From positions 62,001-126,000 of the forward strand of contig JBEANL010000001.1 of NCBI GenBank assembly GCA_041165405.1: a stretch of DNA of 64,000 bases, in the 5' to 3' direction. Below the pieces are notes generated by a model. It saw only the letters and a program-made list of their open reading frames with translations, searched no databases and was not told the DNA's origin. Every line of letters starts with the position of its first letter. Within the stretch, counting starts at the first letter, position 1. Below, one piece after another: positions 8,564 through 16,397 of this stretch. A program made the position numbers and the translations under genes. This DNA comes from Methylopumilus sp009926035. GTDB taxonomy: Bacteria; Pseudomonadota; Gammaproteobacteria; Burkholderiales; Methylophilaceae.

Positions 8564-8569
8564 TAAAAT
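8564..8569 (+). promoter_or_regulatory. Possible -10 element of the rnpB promoter
   Basis: TAAAAT sits 6 nt before the expected 5' end of the RNase P RNA, the right distance for a sigma-70 -10 box. No convincing -35 hexamer lies 16-18 bp upstream, so the assignment rests on position. Confidence 0.4.
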
Positions 8570-8575
8570 TTAATC

Positions 8576-8863
8576 GAAGCTGACTAGACAGTCGCTGCTT
8601 GTTAACTCAAGGAGAGGAAAGTCCGGGCTCCATAGAGCGGAGTGACGGCTAACAGCCGTACGTTGCGAAACGAGGAATAGGGCCACAGAGACGAGCGTAT
8701 TTAGTTACGGTGAAACGCGGTAACCTCCACTCGGAGCAAGGTCAAATAGGGTAGTAATAGCACGGCTCGTGTTGCTACCGGGTAGACTGCTCGAGTGCAT
8801 GAGCAATCATGTGCCTAGATGAATGACTGTCCACGACAGAACCCGGCTTATCGGTTGGCTTCA
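8576..8863 (+). ncRNA. rnpB: RNase P RNA (type A, compact)
   Basis: Catalytic RNA of RNase P, which trims tRNA 5' leaders. Recognised by near identity to the E. coli conserved blocks: the 5' GAAGCTGACTAGACAGTCGC, AGGAAAGTCCGGGCTCCATAG (8614-8634), ACAGAGA (8685-8691), CGGAGCAAGGTCAAATAGGG (8732-8751), CTAGATGAATGACTGTCC (8816-8833) and CAGAACCCGGCTTATCGG (8837-8854). The 5' and 3' ends pair as helix P1. It is only about 288 nt against 377 nt in E. coli: helix P3 is reduced to a small hairpin and only about 32 nt separate ACAGAGA from the CCTCCAC block, so the P12-P14 region is largely gone. A strong terminator follows at 8927. Confidence 0.97.
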
Positions 8864-8926
8864 ACTTTTTCTTTAAAATCTCTTGTTTTTACTTCCAAAC
8901 CCTTGTCGTACATGAAAAACCCCTCC

Positions 8927-8951
8927 AAAAAGAGCTTGCAGAGCTCTTTTT
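8927..8951 (+). terminator. Intrinsic terminator after rnpB
   Basis: Ten-bp stem AAAAAGAGCT / AGCTCTTTTT with a 5-nt loop, ending in a run of T, about 64 nt beyond the RNase P RNA 3' end. It separates rnpB from the mraZ control region, so the dcw cluster should have its own promoter. Confidence 0.88.
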
Positions 8952-8970
8952 TATTATCTATAGTGTCATT

Positions 8971-9000
8971 AGTGGAAAAAAGTGGTTTTTTGTGGGAAAT
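8971..9000 (+). promoter_or_regulatory. MraZ boxes: three GTGG repeats at 10-bp spacing
   Basis: AGTGGAAAAA, AGTGGTTTTT and TGTGGGAAAT follow each other directly, with GTGG at 8972, 8982 and 8992, exactly one helical turn apart. E. coli MraZ is known to bind three short TGGG-type direct repeats with 5-nt spacers upstream of its own gene, and Mycoplasma MraZ binds similar 10-bp-spaced AAAGTGK repeats. This array lies 69 bp before the mraZ ATG and probably mediates autoregulation of the dcw transcript. An inverted copy of the last box lies at 9028-9037. Confidence 0.85.
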
Positions 9001-9027
9001 TTCTAAGTAGAACTAAGGGTATTTAGT

Positions 9028-9037
9028 AATTTCCCAC
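9028..9037 (-). repeat. Inverted fourth MraZ-like box in the mraZ leader
   Basis: AATTTCCCAC is the perfect 10-bp reverse complement of GTGGGAAATT at 8992-9001, with 26 nt between. It may be a fourth MraZ box in the opposite orientation, or the two arms may pair as a stem in the leader RNA. It ends 31 nt before the mraZ start. Confidence 0.5.
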
Positions 9038-9068
9038 TTTTTTTGAATTGAACGATGGGTCAGGAATT

Positions 9069-9515
9069 ATGTTTAGAGGCGCTAATCTCTTGAATATTGA
9101 TGCTAAAGGCAGGATGGCAATGCCAACTAAGCATCGAGAGGTTTTGCTCGTCCAATCTTCAGGTGACATAGTCATTACAGCACACCCTCACGGATGTTTA
9201 TTGATTTACCCTCAAATGGCCTGGGAGCCTATCCAGTCAAAAATCATGGCATTTTCGAGCTTTGATAAAAAATCGAGTGCTTTGCAAAGATTACTCGTGG
9301 GTTATGCGGAAGACATAGCTCTCGATACAGCAGGGCGATTACTCCTATCCCAGGTATTAAGAGAATTTGCAAGCATAGATAAGCAAGCCATGTTAGTGGG
9401 TCAAGGTAGTCATTTTGAGCTTTGGGATAGAGAAGCTTGGAATCAACAAATGCAAAATGCTACACAACAAGATGCTTCAAGTATGCCGATTGAACTCGAA
9501 GGATTCTCCCTTTAA
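9069..9515 (+). CDS. mraZ: Transcriptional regulator MraZ
   Basis: A 148-aa nucleoid-associated regulator of the AbrB-like fold; it forms a ring and represses the dcw cluster in E. coli. Two MraZ half-domains are visible: MFRGANLLNIDAKGRMAMPTKHRE (residues 1-24), and LVGYAEDIALDTAGRLLLSQVLREFA in the second half, each with the DxxGR signature. The ATG at 9069 is chosen because family members begin with MFRG and AGGA lies just upstream (9062-9065); an in-frame TTG at 9048 would add seven non-conserved residues. It is the first gene of the dcw run. Three MraZ boxes upstream imply self-control. Confidence 0.96.
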   Translation: MFRGANLLNIDAKGRMAMPTKHREVLLVQSSGDIVITAHPHGCLLIYPQMAWEPIQSKIMAFSSFDKKSSALQRLLVGYAEDIALDTAGRLLLSQVLREFASIDKQAMLVGQGSHFELWDREAWNQQMQNATQQDASSMPIELEGFSL

Positions 9516-9539
9516 TAATGCTAATTAATTTAATAACTC

Positions 9540-10490
9540 ATGAATCAAGCGCAACGTAATTCAAATCATGAGCACATTACTGTCCTTTTACATGAAGCAG
9601 TTGAGCATCTAGTTTTAAAGAAGGATGGCGTCTATGTAGATTGCACCTTTGGGCGAGGTGGTCATAGTAAATTAATTTTAGAAAAATTAAACCAAGAAGG
9701 CAGATTAATCGCGATCGATCGAGATAAAACTGCGTATGAAGAAGGTTTAAAAATTAAAGATGCAAGATTTGAAATCGTGCACGCGTATTTTTCAGAGATT
9801 GATGAAGTTTTAAAAGCTAAAGGTATTTCGAAGGTAGATGGTGTGCTTCTTGATTTAGGTATTTCATCACCGCAAATTGACAAGGGTGATCGTGGCTTTA
9901 GTTTTAGATTTGATGGTCATTTGGATATGCGTATGGATCAGACGAAAGGCCTCACAGCAGCAGAAGTCTTGAAAGATATTGAACAGAAAGAATTAGAAAA
10001 GATTTTAAAAGAATATGGTGAAGAAAAATTTGCTAGAAGAATTTCAACTGCAATTATTGAAGAGAGGGACAAATTAGGTTCGATTGAAACGACAAAACAG
10101 CTTGCAAAAATTGTCGCGGACCATATGCCCAAAAAAGAAATTGGACAAGATCCTGCAACAAGAACATTTCAAGCATTGAGGATCTTCATCAATCAAGAAC
10201 TTGAAGAATTAAAAGCAGTATTGCCTAAAATCTTAGATCGACTAAAAACAGGCGGCATCATGGTAGTGATTAGTTTTCATTCTCTCGAAGACAGAATTGT
10301 GAAACAGTTTATTAATGATGAAAAAAATAGAGATACGTTACCTTCCAATTTCCCAATTAGAAGTGAAGAATTGCCGAAGCCTCGATTAAGTATTGTGACA
10401 AAACCTATACGACCAAGTGATGATGAAATGAAAAACAACCCAAGATCGAGGAGTGGAATCATGCGAGTAGCTGAGAGGACCGTATATTAG
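9540..10490 (+). CDS. rsmH: 16S rRNA (cytosine-1402 N4)-methyltransferase
   Basis: A 316-aa methyltransferase (formerly MraW) that N4-methylates C1402 of 16S rRNA at the decoding centre. The N-terminal HITVLLHEAVEHL is followed by the SAM-binding loop VDCTFGRGGHS, then AIDRD, VDGVLLDLGISSPQID, FRFDGHLDMRMD, and the C-terminal VVISFHSLEDRIVKQF and NPRSRSGIMRVAER. Complete and of normal length. It starts 24 nt after mraZ and its TAG stop is immediately followed by the ftsL ATG. Confidence 0.98.
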   Translation: MNQAQRNSNHEHITVLLHEAVEHLVLKKDGVYVDCTFGRGGHSKLILEKLNQEGRLIAIDRDKTAYEEGLKIKDARFEIVHAYFSEIDEVLKAKGISKVDGVLLDLGISSPQIDKGDRGFSFRFDGHLDMRMDQTKGLTAAEVLKDIEQKELEKILKEYGEEKFARRISTAIIEERDKLGSIETTKQLAKIVADHMPKKEIGQDPATRTFQALRIFINQELEELKAVLPKILDRLKTGGIMVVISFHSLEDRIVKQFINDEKNRDTLPSNFPIRSEELPKPRLSIVTKPIRPSDDEMKNNPRSRSGIMRVAERTVY

Positions 10491-10754
10491 ATGACAAAAA
10501 TAAACTTCATTTTATTTTTTGTAATCGTGCTTATGGCTCTTGCAAAAGTAAATTCTCAACATCAGTCAAGAAGATTATATTTTGAGCTTGGACAACAAAA
10601 AGAGATTGGACAAAAGTTAAATGCGGAATATAGCCAGCTTCAGCTAGAACAAAGTACGTGGGCGATGCATGGAAGAATTGAAGATATAGCCAAGAAATCA
10701 TTGAAGATGAAAAGTCCTGAGCCTAAAAAAATTATTTTGTTGGAGCACCCTTGA
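10491..10754 (+). CDS. ftsL: Cell division protein FtsL
   Basis: An 87-aa bitopic membrane protein of the FtsQLB divisome subcomplex that helps activate FtsWI. One transmembrane helix (about residues 3-20) is followed by a periplasmic coiled-coil region (about 24-65; QHQSRRLYFELGQQKEIGQKL) and a short tail with RIEDIAKKSLKM. Sequence is poorly conserved in this family; size, topology and position between rsmH and ftsI carry the call. It starts directly after the rsmH stop and its TGA overlaps the ftsI TTG start. Confidence 0.9.
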   Translation: MTKINFILFFVIVLMALAKVNSQHQSRRLYFELGQQKEIGQKLNAEYSQLQLEQSTWAMHGRIEDIAKKSLKMKSPEPKKIILLEHP

Positions 10755-12496
10755 GTTTATTTATAAACAATAAGGTTGAAAAAACATTCTTCGAACTTTC
10801 CGGAATTCGCAGAAGATTAATTCTACTTTTATTTTTAGCTGGATTTTTAACGCTTATATTTAGAGCGCTATATTTACAAAGTTTGGATAAAAACTTTTTG
10901 CAATCAAAAGGAAATGCAACAAGTACACGAGTAATTTCTCTTTATGCGGATAGAGGAAAAATTACAGATAGGAATGGAGATATTTTAGCGATAAGCAGTC
11001 CAGTCGAGTCAGTGTGGGCAAATCCACCGAACGTTATAATAAATAAAGATCAAAAATTAGAATTAGAAAATATTCTTAAGTTAAGTAGCGATGAGGTTGA
11101 TAGAAAACTACTCAATAATAAAAAGGAATTTATATATCTCAAGAGACAGATTTCACCTGAAGATGCAAGAAGACTCCAAGCACTTAAAATACCAGGAATA
11201 TTTTTTCAAAAAGAGTTTAAGAGATTTTATCCAGCTGCAGATGTCACAGCGAATTTGGTTGGATTTACTAATCTCGATAATATTGGGCAAGAAGGTATTG
11301 AGCTTGCTCAAAATAAATTCCTTTCAGGTAAGCTCGGTAGTAAAAAAGTAATTAAAGATAACGCAGGAAAAATTGTTGATGACCTCCAAGAAGTTAAATT
11401 GCCACAAGATGGCCATGACATAAAACTTTCAATCGACTCAAGAATTCAATATTTAACTTATAGAGAGTTAGCTAAATCAATTGAGACTCATAAAGCCAAA
11501 GCGGGCTCAGCTATAGTATTAGATGCTAAAACAGGGGAAATATTAGCTATGGCTAATTTCCCCTCATACAATCCAAATAATCTTAATGAAGGTGCAGGCC
11601 CTACAAGAAATCGAGCTGTGACAGATGTATTCGAACCAGGATCAACAATTAAACCATTCACTGTGTCTTCAGCATTAGATGCAGGAATACTTAATCCTAG
11701 TTCATTAGTAGAAGTTTCCTCAGGATTTATGAAAATTGGATCAGCTACAATTCATGATGCTCACGCAGATGAAACAAAACCTTTTATGACAGTTTCAGAA
11801 GTTATTACAAAATCTTCTAATGTTGGAGCAGCAAGAATTGGATTAATGCAAACACCTAAAAATTTATGGTCAACTTTTAACAAAGTAGGTTTTGGAATTC
11901 AAACAGGGGTTGGATTTCCCGGAGAAGTATCTGGAAGAATTCGTGATTATAAAAATTGGGGAAAAGTAGATCAAGCAACTATATCTTTTGGACATGGTAT
12001 TAATTTAACACTTCTTCAATTAGCGCAATCATATACAGTTTTTGCCAATGATGGAGAAATGAAGCCAGTAACAATGTTCAAAAAAGAAGAGGCGCCTATG
12101 GGAACAAAAGTATTCTCGAAGCAAACAGTTAGAACAATGGTGGAAATGATGGAGCAAGTTGTTGAGGGAGGTACTGGAGGTAATGCAAAAATTATGGGAT
12201 ATAGAGTTGCAGGTAAAACAGGTACAGCTGAAAAAATTGGAGCAAATGGAGCTTATGAAAAGAATAAAAATATAGGCTCATTTATAGGCTTAGCCCCAGC
12301 TTCCAATCCAAGAATTATTATGGCAGTGATGATAGATGAGCCAAGTCTTGGAAGCCATTACGGAGGAGTTGTAGCAGCGCCAGTGTTTAGTAGCGTGATG
12401 GCCGATGTCATGAAAATATTAAAAATTCCACAGGATATAAAAACTCAAAATAAAGTTATACCGCAAGATAAAGGTAGTTCAAAAGAAACGATATGA
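10751..12496 (+). CDS. ftsI: Peptidoglycan transpeptidase FtsI (PBP3)
   Basis: A 581-aa septal class B penicillin-binding protein. One N-terminal membrane helix (about 20-42), a dimerisation domain with RGKITDRNGDILA (about 68-80), and the transpeptidase domain with all three motifs: STIK at 298-301 (Ser298 nucleophile), SSN at 355-357 and KTG at 489-491. The start is a TTG overlapping the ftsL stop as TTGA, with GGAG at 10742-10745 five bases upstream, which supports that non-ATG start. The 3' end overlaps murE by 4 nt. The weak start and overlap suggest translational coupling to ftsL. Confidence 0.97.
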   Translation: MSLFINNKVEKTFFELSGIRRRLILLLFLAGFLTLIFRALYLQSLDKNFLQSKGNATSTRVISLYADRGKITDRNGDILAISSPVESVWANPPNVIINKDQKLELENILKLSSDEVDRKLLNNKKEFIYLKRQISPEDARRLQALKIPGIFFQKEFKRFYPAADVTANLVGFTNLDNIGQEGIELAQNKFLSGKLGSKKVIKDNAGKIVDDLQEVKLPQDGHDIKLSIDSRIQYLTYRELAKSIETHKAKAGSAIVLDAKTGEILAMANFPSYNPNNLNEGAGPTRNRAVTDVFEPGSTIKPFTVSSALDAGILNPSSLVEVSSGFMKIGSATIHDAHADETKPFMTVSEVITKSSNVGAARIGLMQTPKNLWSTFNKVGFGIQTGVGFPGEVSGRIRDYKNWGKVDQATISFGHGINLTLLQLAQSYTVFANDGEMKPVTMFKKEEAPMGTKVFSKQTVRTMVEMMEQVVEGGTGGNAKIMGYRVAGKTGTAEKIGANGAYEKNKNIGSFIGLAPASNPRIIMAVMIDEPSLGSHYGGVVAAPVFSSVMADVMKILKIPQDIKTQNKVIPQDKGSSKETI

Positions 12497-13923
12497 ACAA
12501 TGTATTAAAAAAAATTGGACATCATCTCTCTGATATATCAAACGATAGTAGACATATAAAAAAGAATTCTTTATTTATAGCTTATCCTGGGGTGCATCAT
12601 GATGGTAGAAATTATATTGAAGCCGCCATTAAAAAAGGTGCCAAAGTAATACTCTATGAAAAAAAAAATTTTATATGGAAAAAATCATGGAGTGTAAACC
12701 ATTACCCTATAGAGAATTTGAAAGCTAAAGAAGGTGAAATTGCTCACACATTTTTTAAAGAACCCTCTAAGCAGTTACATACAATTGGCATTACCGGCAC
12801 AAATGGTAAGACATCATGTGCTTTCTGGATAGCAGAAATACAAAATCTTATGGGCAAAAAATCAGGCCTAATAGGAACGCTCGGATATGGATACAAAAAA
12901 TTAAAATTGCATGAATATACAACTCCTGATGCAATATCTAATCATCGCATCTTAAAACAATTTAAAGATAAGAAAATAAAATCAGCAGTGATGGAAGTTT
13001 CATCACATGCCTTATCTCAGGGAAGAGTGAACGGTATTCTTTTTGATATTGCCTTATTCACAAATTTAACAAGAGACCATTTAGATTATCATCTCAATTT
13101 TAAAAATTATTTTAATGAAAAGAAAAAGTTATTTTTTTTCCCATCGATAAAAGTTGCTGTTATTAATATCGATGATTTATATGGAAAAAAACTTAAAACC
13201 TTGCTTGTCAAAAATAAAACTAAAGTTTTAAGTTACGGAATAAAAACTGGTGATATTAGAGCGACAGAGATTGAATATTCAAATTTAAGTACGTCTTTTC
13301 AAATTAAATACAAAACACAAATATATCAAGTTAAAGCTCCTGTAGTTGGAGAGTTTAATGTTTATAACTTATTGGGAGTAATTGCTTCATTAATTGCATC
13401 TGGTTATTCAATACAAAAAATTGTTAAACAAATAAGTTTTATCTCTCAAGTGCCAGGAAGAATGCAAAGAATAGGCTCTAAAAATACACCTAAAATCTTT
13501 GTTGATTATGCTCACACACCAGATGCTTTAAAAAAAGCACTTGAAACTCTTAAAAAACAAACTGATGGCAATCTTATTTGTATATTTGGTTGCGGCGGAG
13601 AGAGAGATACAGGAAAAAGAAAAGATATGGCAGAAGTAGCTTCCAAAATAGCCGATATCAATTTTATTACGTCAGATAATCCAAGAAATGAAAACCCTAA
13701 AAATATTATTAATGAAATTAGTAAATATATGAAAGGTTCTTATCATATTGAATTCGATAGACATAACGCCATAAAAAAGGCAATTAAACATGCTAAAAAA
13801 AATGATGTGATTCTTATAGCCGGTAAGGGCCATGAAATTTATCAAGAAATTAAAGGGGTTAGATATCCATTTAGCGATCAAAAATATGCAAAAAAAGCAC
13901 TTAAAAGATATAAGACGCACTGA
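12493..13923 (+). CDS. murE: UDP-MurNAc-tripeptide synthetase (meso-DAP adding)
   Basis: A 476-aa cytoplasmic Mur ligase adding the third residue to UDP-MurNAc-L-Ala-D-Glu. The P-loop is GTNGKT at 102-107; TTPDAI and EVSSHAL (168-174) follow, and DHLDYH is at 195-200. DNPR at 395-398 is the signature of enzymes selecting meso-diaminopimelate, so the wall is of the Gram-negative A1-gamma type; dapA at 52370 feeds that pathway. It overlaps ftsI by 4 nt and abuts murF. The protein is notably lysine-rich, in line with the low-G+C genome. Confidence 0.97.
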   Translation: MNNVLKKIGHHLSDISNDSRHIKKNSLFIAYPGVHHDGRNYIEAAIKKGAKVILYEKKNFIWKKSWSVNHYPIENLKAKEGEIAHTFFKEPSKQLHTIGITGTNGKTSCAFWIAEIQNLMGKKSGLIGTLGYGYKKLKLHEYTTPDAISNHRILKQFKDKKIKSAVMEVSSHALSQGRVNGILFDIALFTNLTRDHLDYHLNFKNYFNEKKKLFFFPSIKVAVINIDDLYGKKLKTLLVKNKTKVLSYGIKTGDIRATEIEYSNLSTSFQIKYKTQIYQVKAPVVGEFNVYNLLGVIASLIASGYSIQKIVKQISFISQVPGRMQRIGSKNTPKIFVDYAHTPDALKKALETLKKQTDGNLICIFGCGGERDTGKRKDMAEVASKIADINFITSDNPRNENPKNIINEISKYMKGSYHIEFDRHNAIKKAIKHAKKNDVILIAGKGHEIYQEIKGVRYPFSDQKYAKKALKRYKTH

Positions 13924-15270
13924 ATGAACCTTACTTTAAATCAGATTAAAAAAATTATTGGTGGAATTTATCATGGAGATCCAGTTCTGCTTAAAAAAAG
14001 GATTAAGCGTATTTCTATTAATAGTAATGATATTTGTAAGAATGATCTTTTTATAGGAATTAAGGGCGAAAAATTTAATGGGGATCTTTTTGCTTCTAGC
14101 GCTATTCAAAAAGGTGCTATTGCTGCAATTGTCTCGACTAATCAAAAAGACATAAAAAATAAAATTGTTGTAAAAAATGGCCGTGAAGCTTTAGGAAAGA
14201 TAGCTCAATATTGGAAGTCACAATCAAAAATACCTTTGGTCGCTATTACTGGTAGTAATGGCAAGACAACGACAAAAGAAATGATTAGTAGCATTGTTAC
14301 ATCACATCTCAAAAGCAAGAAGAAACTTCTTATGAGCCAGGGAAATTTTAATAATGATATTGGCTTACCTTTATCTCTATTAAATATAGAAAAAATACAA
14401 AAATGCGCTGTAGTTGAGATGGGCATGAACCATAAAGGTGAAATTAGTTATTTGAGTAAGATTGCAAAACCGGATATCGCAGTAATTACAAATATAGCTG
14501 AAGCACATATCGAATTTTTTAGATCTAAAAAAGGAATTGCAAAAGCAAAATCAGAAATATTTGAAGGCTTGAAAAAAGATGGCACTGCGATCATAAATCG
14601 AGATGACGAGTTTTATAGTCTAATGAAAAATGCAGCCCAAACTAAAAATATCATTTCATTTGGATTGAGCAAAAAATCTGACATTTACCCTAAGAAAACA
14701 ACGCAAGGTATTTCTCAAATTCACACGCCTAAAGGCTCAATTGATATTAAAGTGAAATTACAAGGTGAGCATAATTTAAAAAATGCACTTGCTGCAATTG
14801 CCTCAACGATTGCACTTAAGATCCCATTAAAAACAATTAAAAAAGGTATTGAGGCTATAAGACCAGTTCATGGAAGATTAGAGATTAAAAAAGGCTTTAA
14901 TGGATCAATGGTAATTGATGATACTTATAATGCAAACCCAGAGTCTATGCGCGCGGCAATTGATGTATTAGCTAATCAAGGTTATGAAAAAATTTTAATA
15001 ATTGGAGATATGGGTGAGCTCGGCAAAAAAGCAGCACAATATCATGCTTCTATCGCGAATCATATCAATAAAAAGAAAATATTAGATGTGGTAGGTATAG
15101 GTAAATTAACTAAACATACGATTGATAAATGTAATGGTAATGCGAAATGGTTTGATAATAAAAAAGAACTTATTCAGTATGTCAAATCAATAATAAGAAG
15201 AAATTCATGTGTACTTGTTAAAGGTTCACGTTTTATGAAAATGGAAGAAGTGGTAGATGCGCTTACTTAA
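13924..15270 (+). CDS. murF: UDP-MurNAc-pentapeptide synthetase (D-Ala-D-Ala adding)
   Basis: A 448-aa Mur ligase joining D-Ala-D-Ala to UDP-MurNAc-tripeptide. The N-terminal domain (about 1-85) is followed by the ATPase domain with GSNGKTTTKE and the nucleotide-binding QGNFNNDIGLPLSLL segment, then VEMGMNHKGEI and NIAEAHIEFF. The C-terminal domain has PVHGRLE, DDTYNANPESM and IGDMGELG. Full length. Its ATG directly follows the murE TGA, so the two are coupled. Confidence 0.97.
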   Translation: MNLTLNQIKKIIGGIYHGDPVLLKKRIKRISINSNDICKNDLFIGIKGEKFNGDLFASSAIQKGAIAAIVSTNQKDIKNKIVVKNGREALGKIAQYWKSQSKIPLVAITGSNGKTTTKEMISSIVTSHLKSKKKLLMSQGNFNNDIGLPLSLLNIEKIQKCAVVEMGMNHKGEISYLSKIAKPDIAVITNIAEAHIEFFRSKKGIAKAKSEIFEGLKKDGTAIINRDDEFYSLMKNAAQTKNIISFGLSKKSDIYPKKTTQGISQIHTPKGSIDIKVKLQGEHNLKNALAAIASTIALKIPLKTIKKGIEAIRPVHGRLEIKKGFNGSMVIDDTYNANPESMRAAIDVLANQGYEKILIIGDMGELGKKAAQYHASIANHINKKKILDVVGIGKLTKHTIDKCNGNAKWFDNKKELIQYVKSIIRRNSCVLVKGSRFMKMEEVVDALT

Positions 15271-15293
15271 AATTTTTAAGAAAGATAAAAATT

Positions 15294-16397
15294 ATGTTGC
15301 TTGAATTATTTAAATTTTTAGCAAAAGAAATTCACGGATTTAATGTATTTAATTACATTACATTAAGAGCGGTGATGGCCACTATGACATCACTAGTCAT
15401 TTCTTTTGCATTTGGCCCATGGTTAATTATGAAATTGAATCAATACAACATAGGTCAAGCTGTTAGATCAGATGGCCCCAAAGACCATCTTATTAAAACA
15501 GGTACACCCACTATGGGCGGTGGTTTAATATTAGTATCGATTATAGTGTCGACTTTATTGTGGGCAGATATAAAAAATAACTATATTTGGGTATTATTGA
15601 TTGTTACTCTTGGCTTTGGCCTTATAGGATTTATAGATGACCTAAAAAAAGTGATTTATAAAAATCCTAATGGTATTAGTGCAGGTCAAAAATACATATG
15701 GCAGTCAATCATAGGCCTTGGTGCATCGATTTATCTTTGGTCTAACGCAGTTACTCCTCAAGAAACATCACTTATTTTACCTTTCGTTAAAGATGTAAGC
15801 TTTTCGATGAATGGACTTACTTTTATTCTCTTGAGTTATATCGTCATTGTAGGAAGCAGTAATGCAGTAAATCTTACAGATGGACTTGATGGGTTGGCGA
15901 TTATGCCAGCAGTTCTGGTTGCAAGCGCTTTAGGTGTATTTGCTTATGTTGCAGGTAATTTTGTGATAGCAAAATATTTAGGTATACCTTATATAAGTGG
16001 CGCTGGTGAATTGGCTATATTTTGTACTGCGATGGCAGGTGCCGGCCTAGGATTTTTATGGTTTAACACGTATCCCGCAGAAGTCTTTATGGGAGATTTA
16101 GGCGCACTTGCTTTAGGAGCAGCTATAGGAACGATCGCAGTTATCGTAAGACAAGAAATCGTTTTATTTATTATGGGAGGAATTTTTGTAGTAGAGACTT
16201 TTTCTGTTGCTATTCAAGTCATATATTTTAAATATACTAAATTTAAATATGGTATTGGTAAGCGAATTTTTCTTATGGCTCCACTTCATCATCATTATGA
16301 AAAAAAAGGCTGGAAAGAAACGCAAGTCGTTGTCAGATTTTGGATTATCACAATGATGCTTGTATTAATTGGGATTTCATCACTAAAAATTAGATGA
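15294..16397 (+). CDS. mraY: Phospho-MurNAc-pentapeptide transferase (lipid I synthesis)
   Basis: A 367-aa polytopic inner-membrane enzyme moving phospho-MurNAc-pentapeptide onto undecaprenyl phosphate. About ten membrane helices are seen. Family motifs are GTPTMGGGLI, the catalytic DDLKKV on the cytoplasmic side, NLTDGLDGLAI, the late FMGDLGALALG and APLHHHYEKKGWKE with the MraY-type histidine cluster. A 23-nt gap follows murF, and the gene overlaps murD by 4 nt. Confidence 0.98.
   Translation: MLLELFKFLAKEIHGFNVFNYITLRAVMATMTSLVISFAFGPWLIMKLNQYNIGQAVRSDGPKDHLIKTGTPTMGGGLILVSIIVSTLLWADIKNNYIWVLLIVTLGFGLIGFIDDLKKVIYKNPNGISAGQKYIWQSIIGLGASIYLWSNAVTPQETSLILPFVKDVSFSMNGLTFILLSYIVIVGSSNAVNLTDGLDGLAIMPAVLVASALGVFAYVAGNFVIAKYLGIPYISGAGELAIFCTAMAGAGLGFLWFNTYPAEVFMGDLGALALGAAIGTIAVIVRQEIVLFIMGGIFVVETFSVAIQVIYFKYTKFKYGIGKRIFLMAPLHHHYEKKGWKETQVVVRFWIITMMLVLIGISSLKIR

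Noticed and set aside
8819..9010. A 63-codon open frame across the rnpB 3' end, its terminator and the MraZ boxes
   Set aside because: The region is fully explained by RNase P RNA, a terminator and regulatory repeats.
9048..9068. Upstream TTG start for mraZ
   Set aside because: Adds seven residues not seen in the family, while ATG 9069 begins with the conserved MFRG and has AGGA before it.
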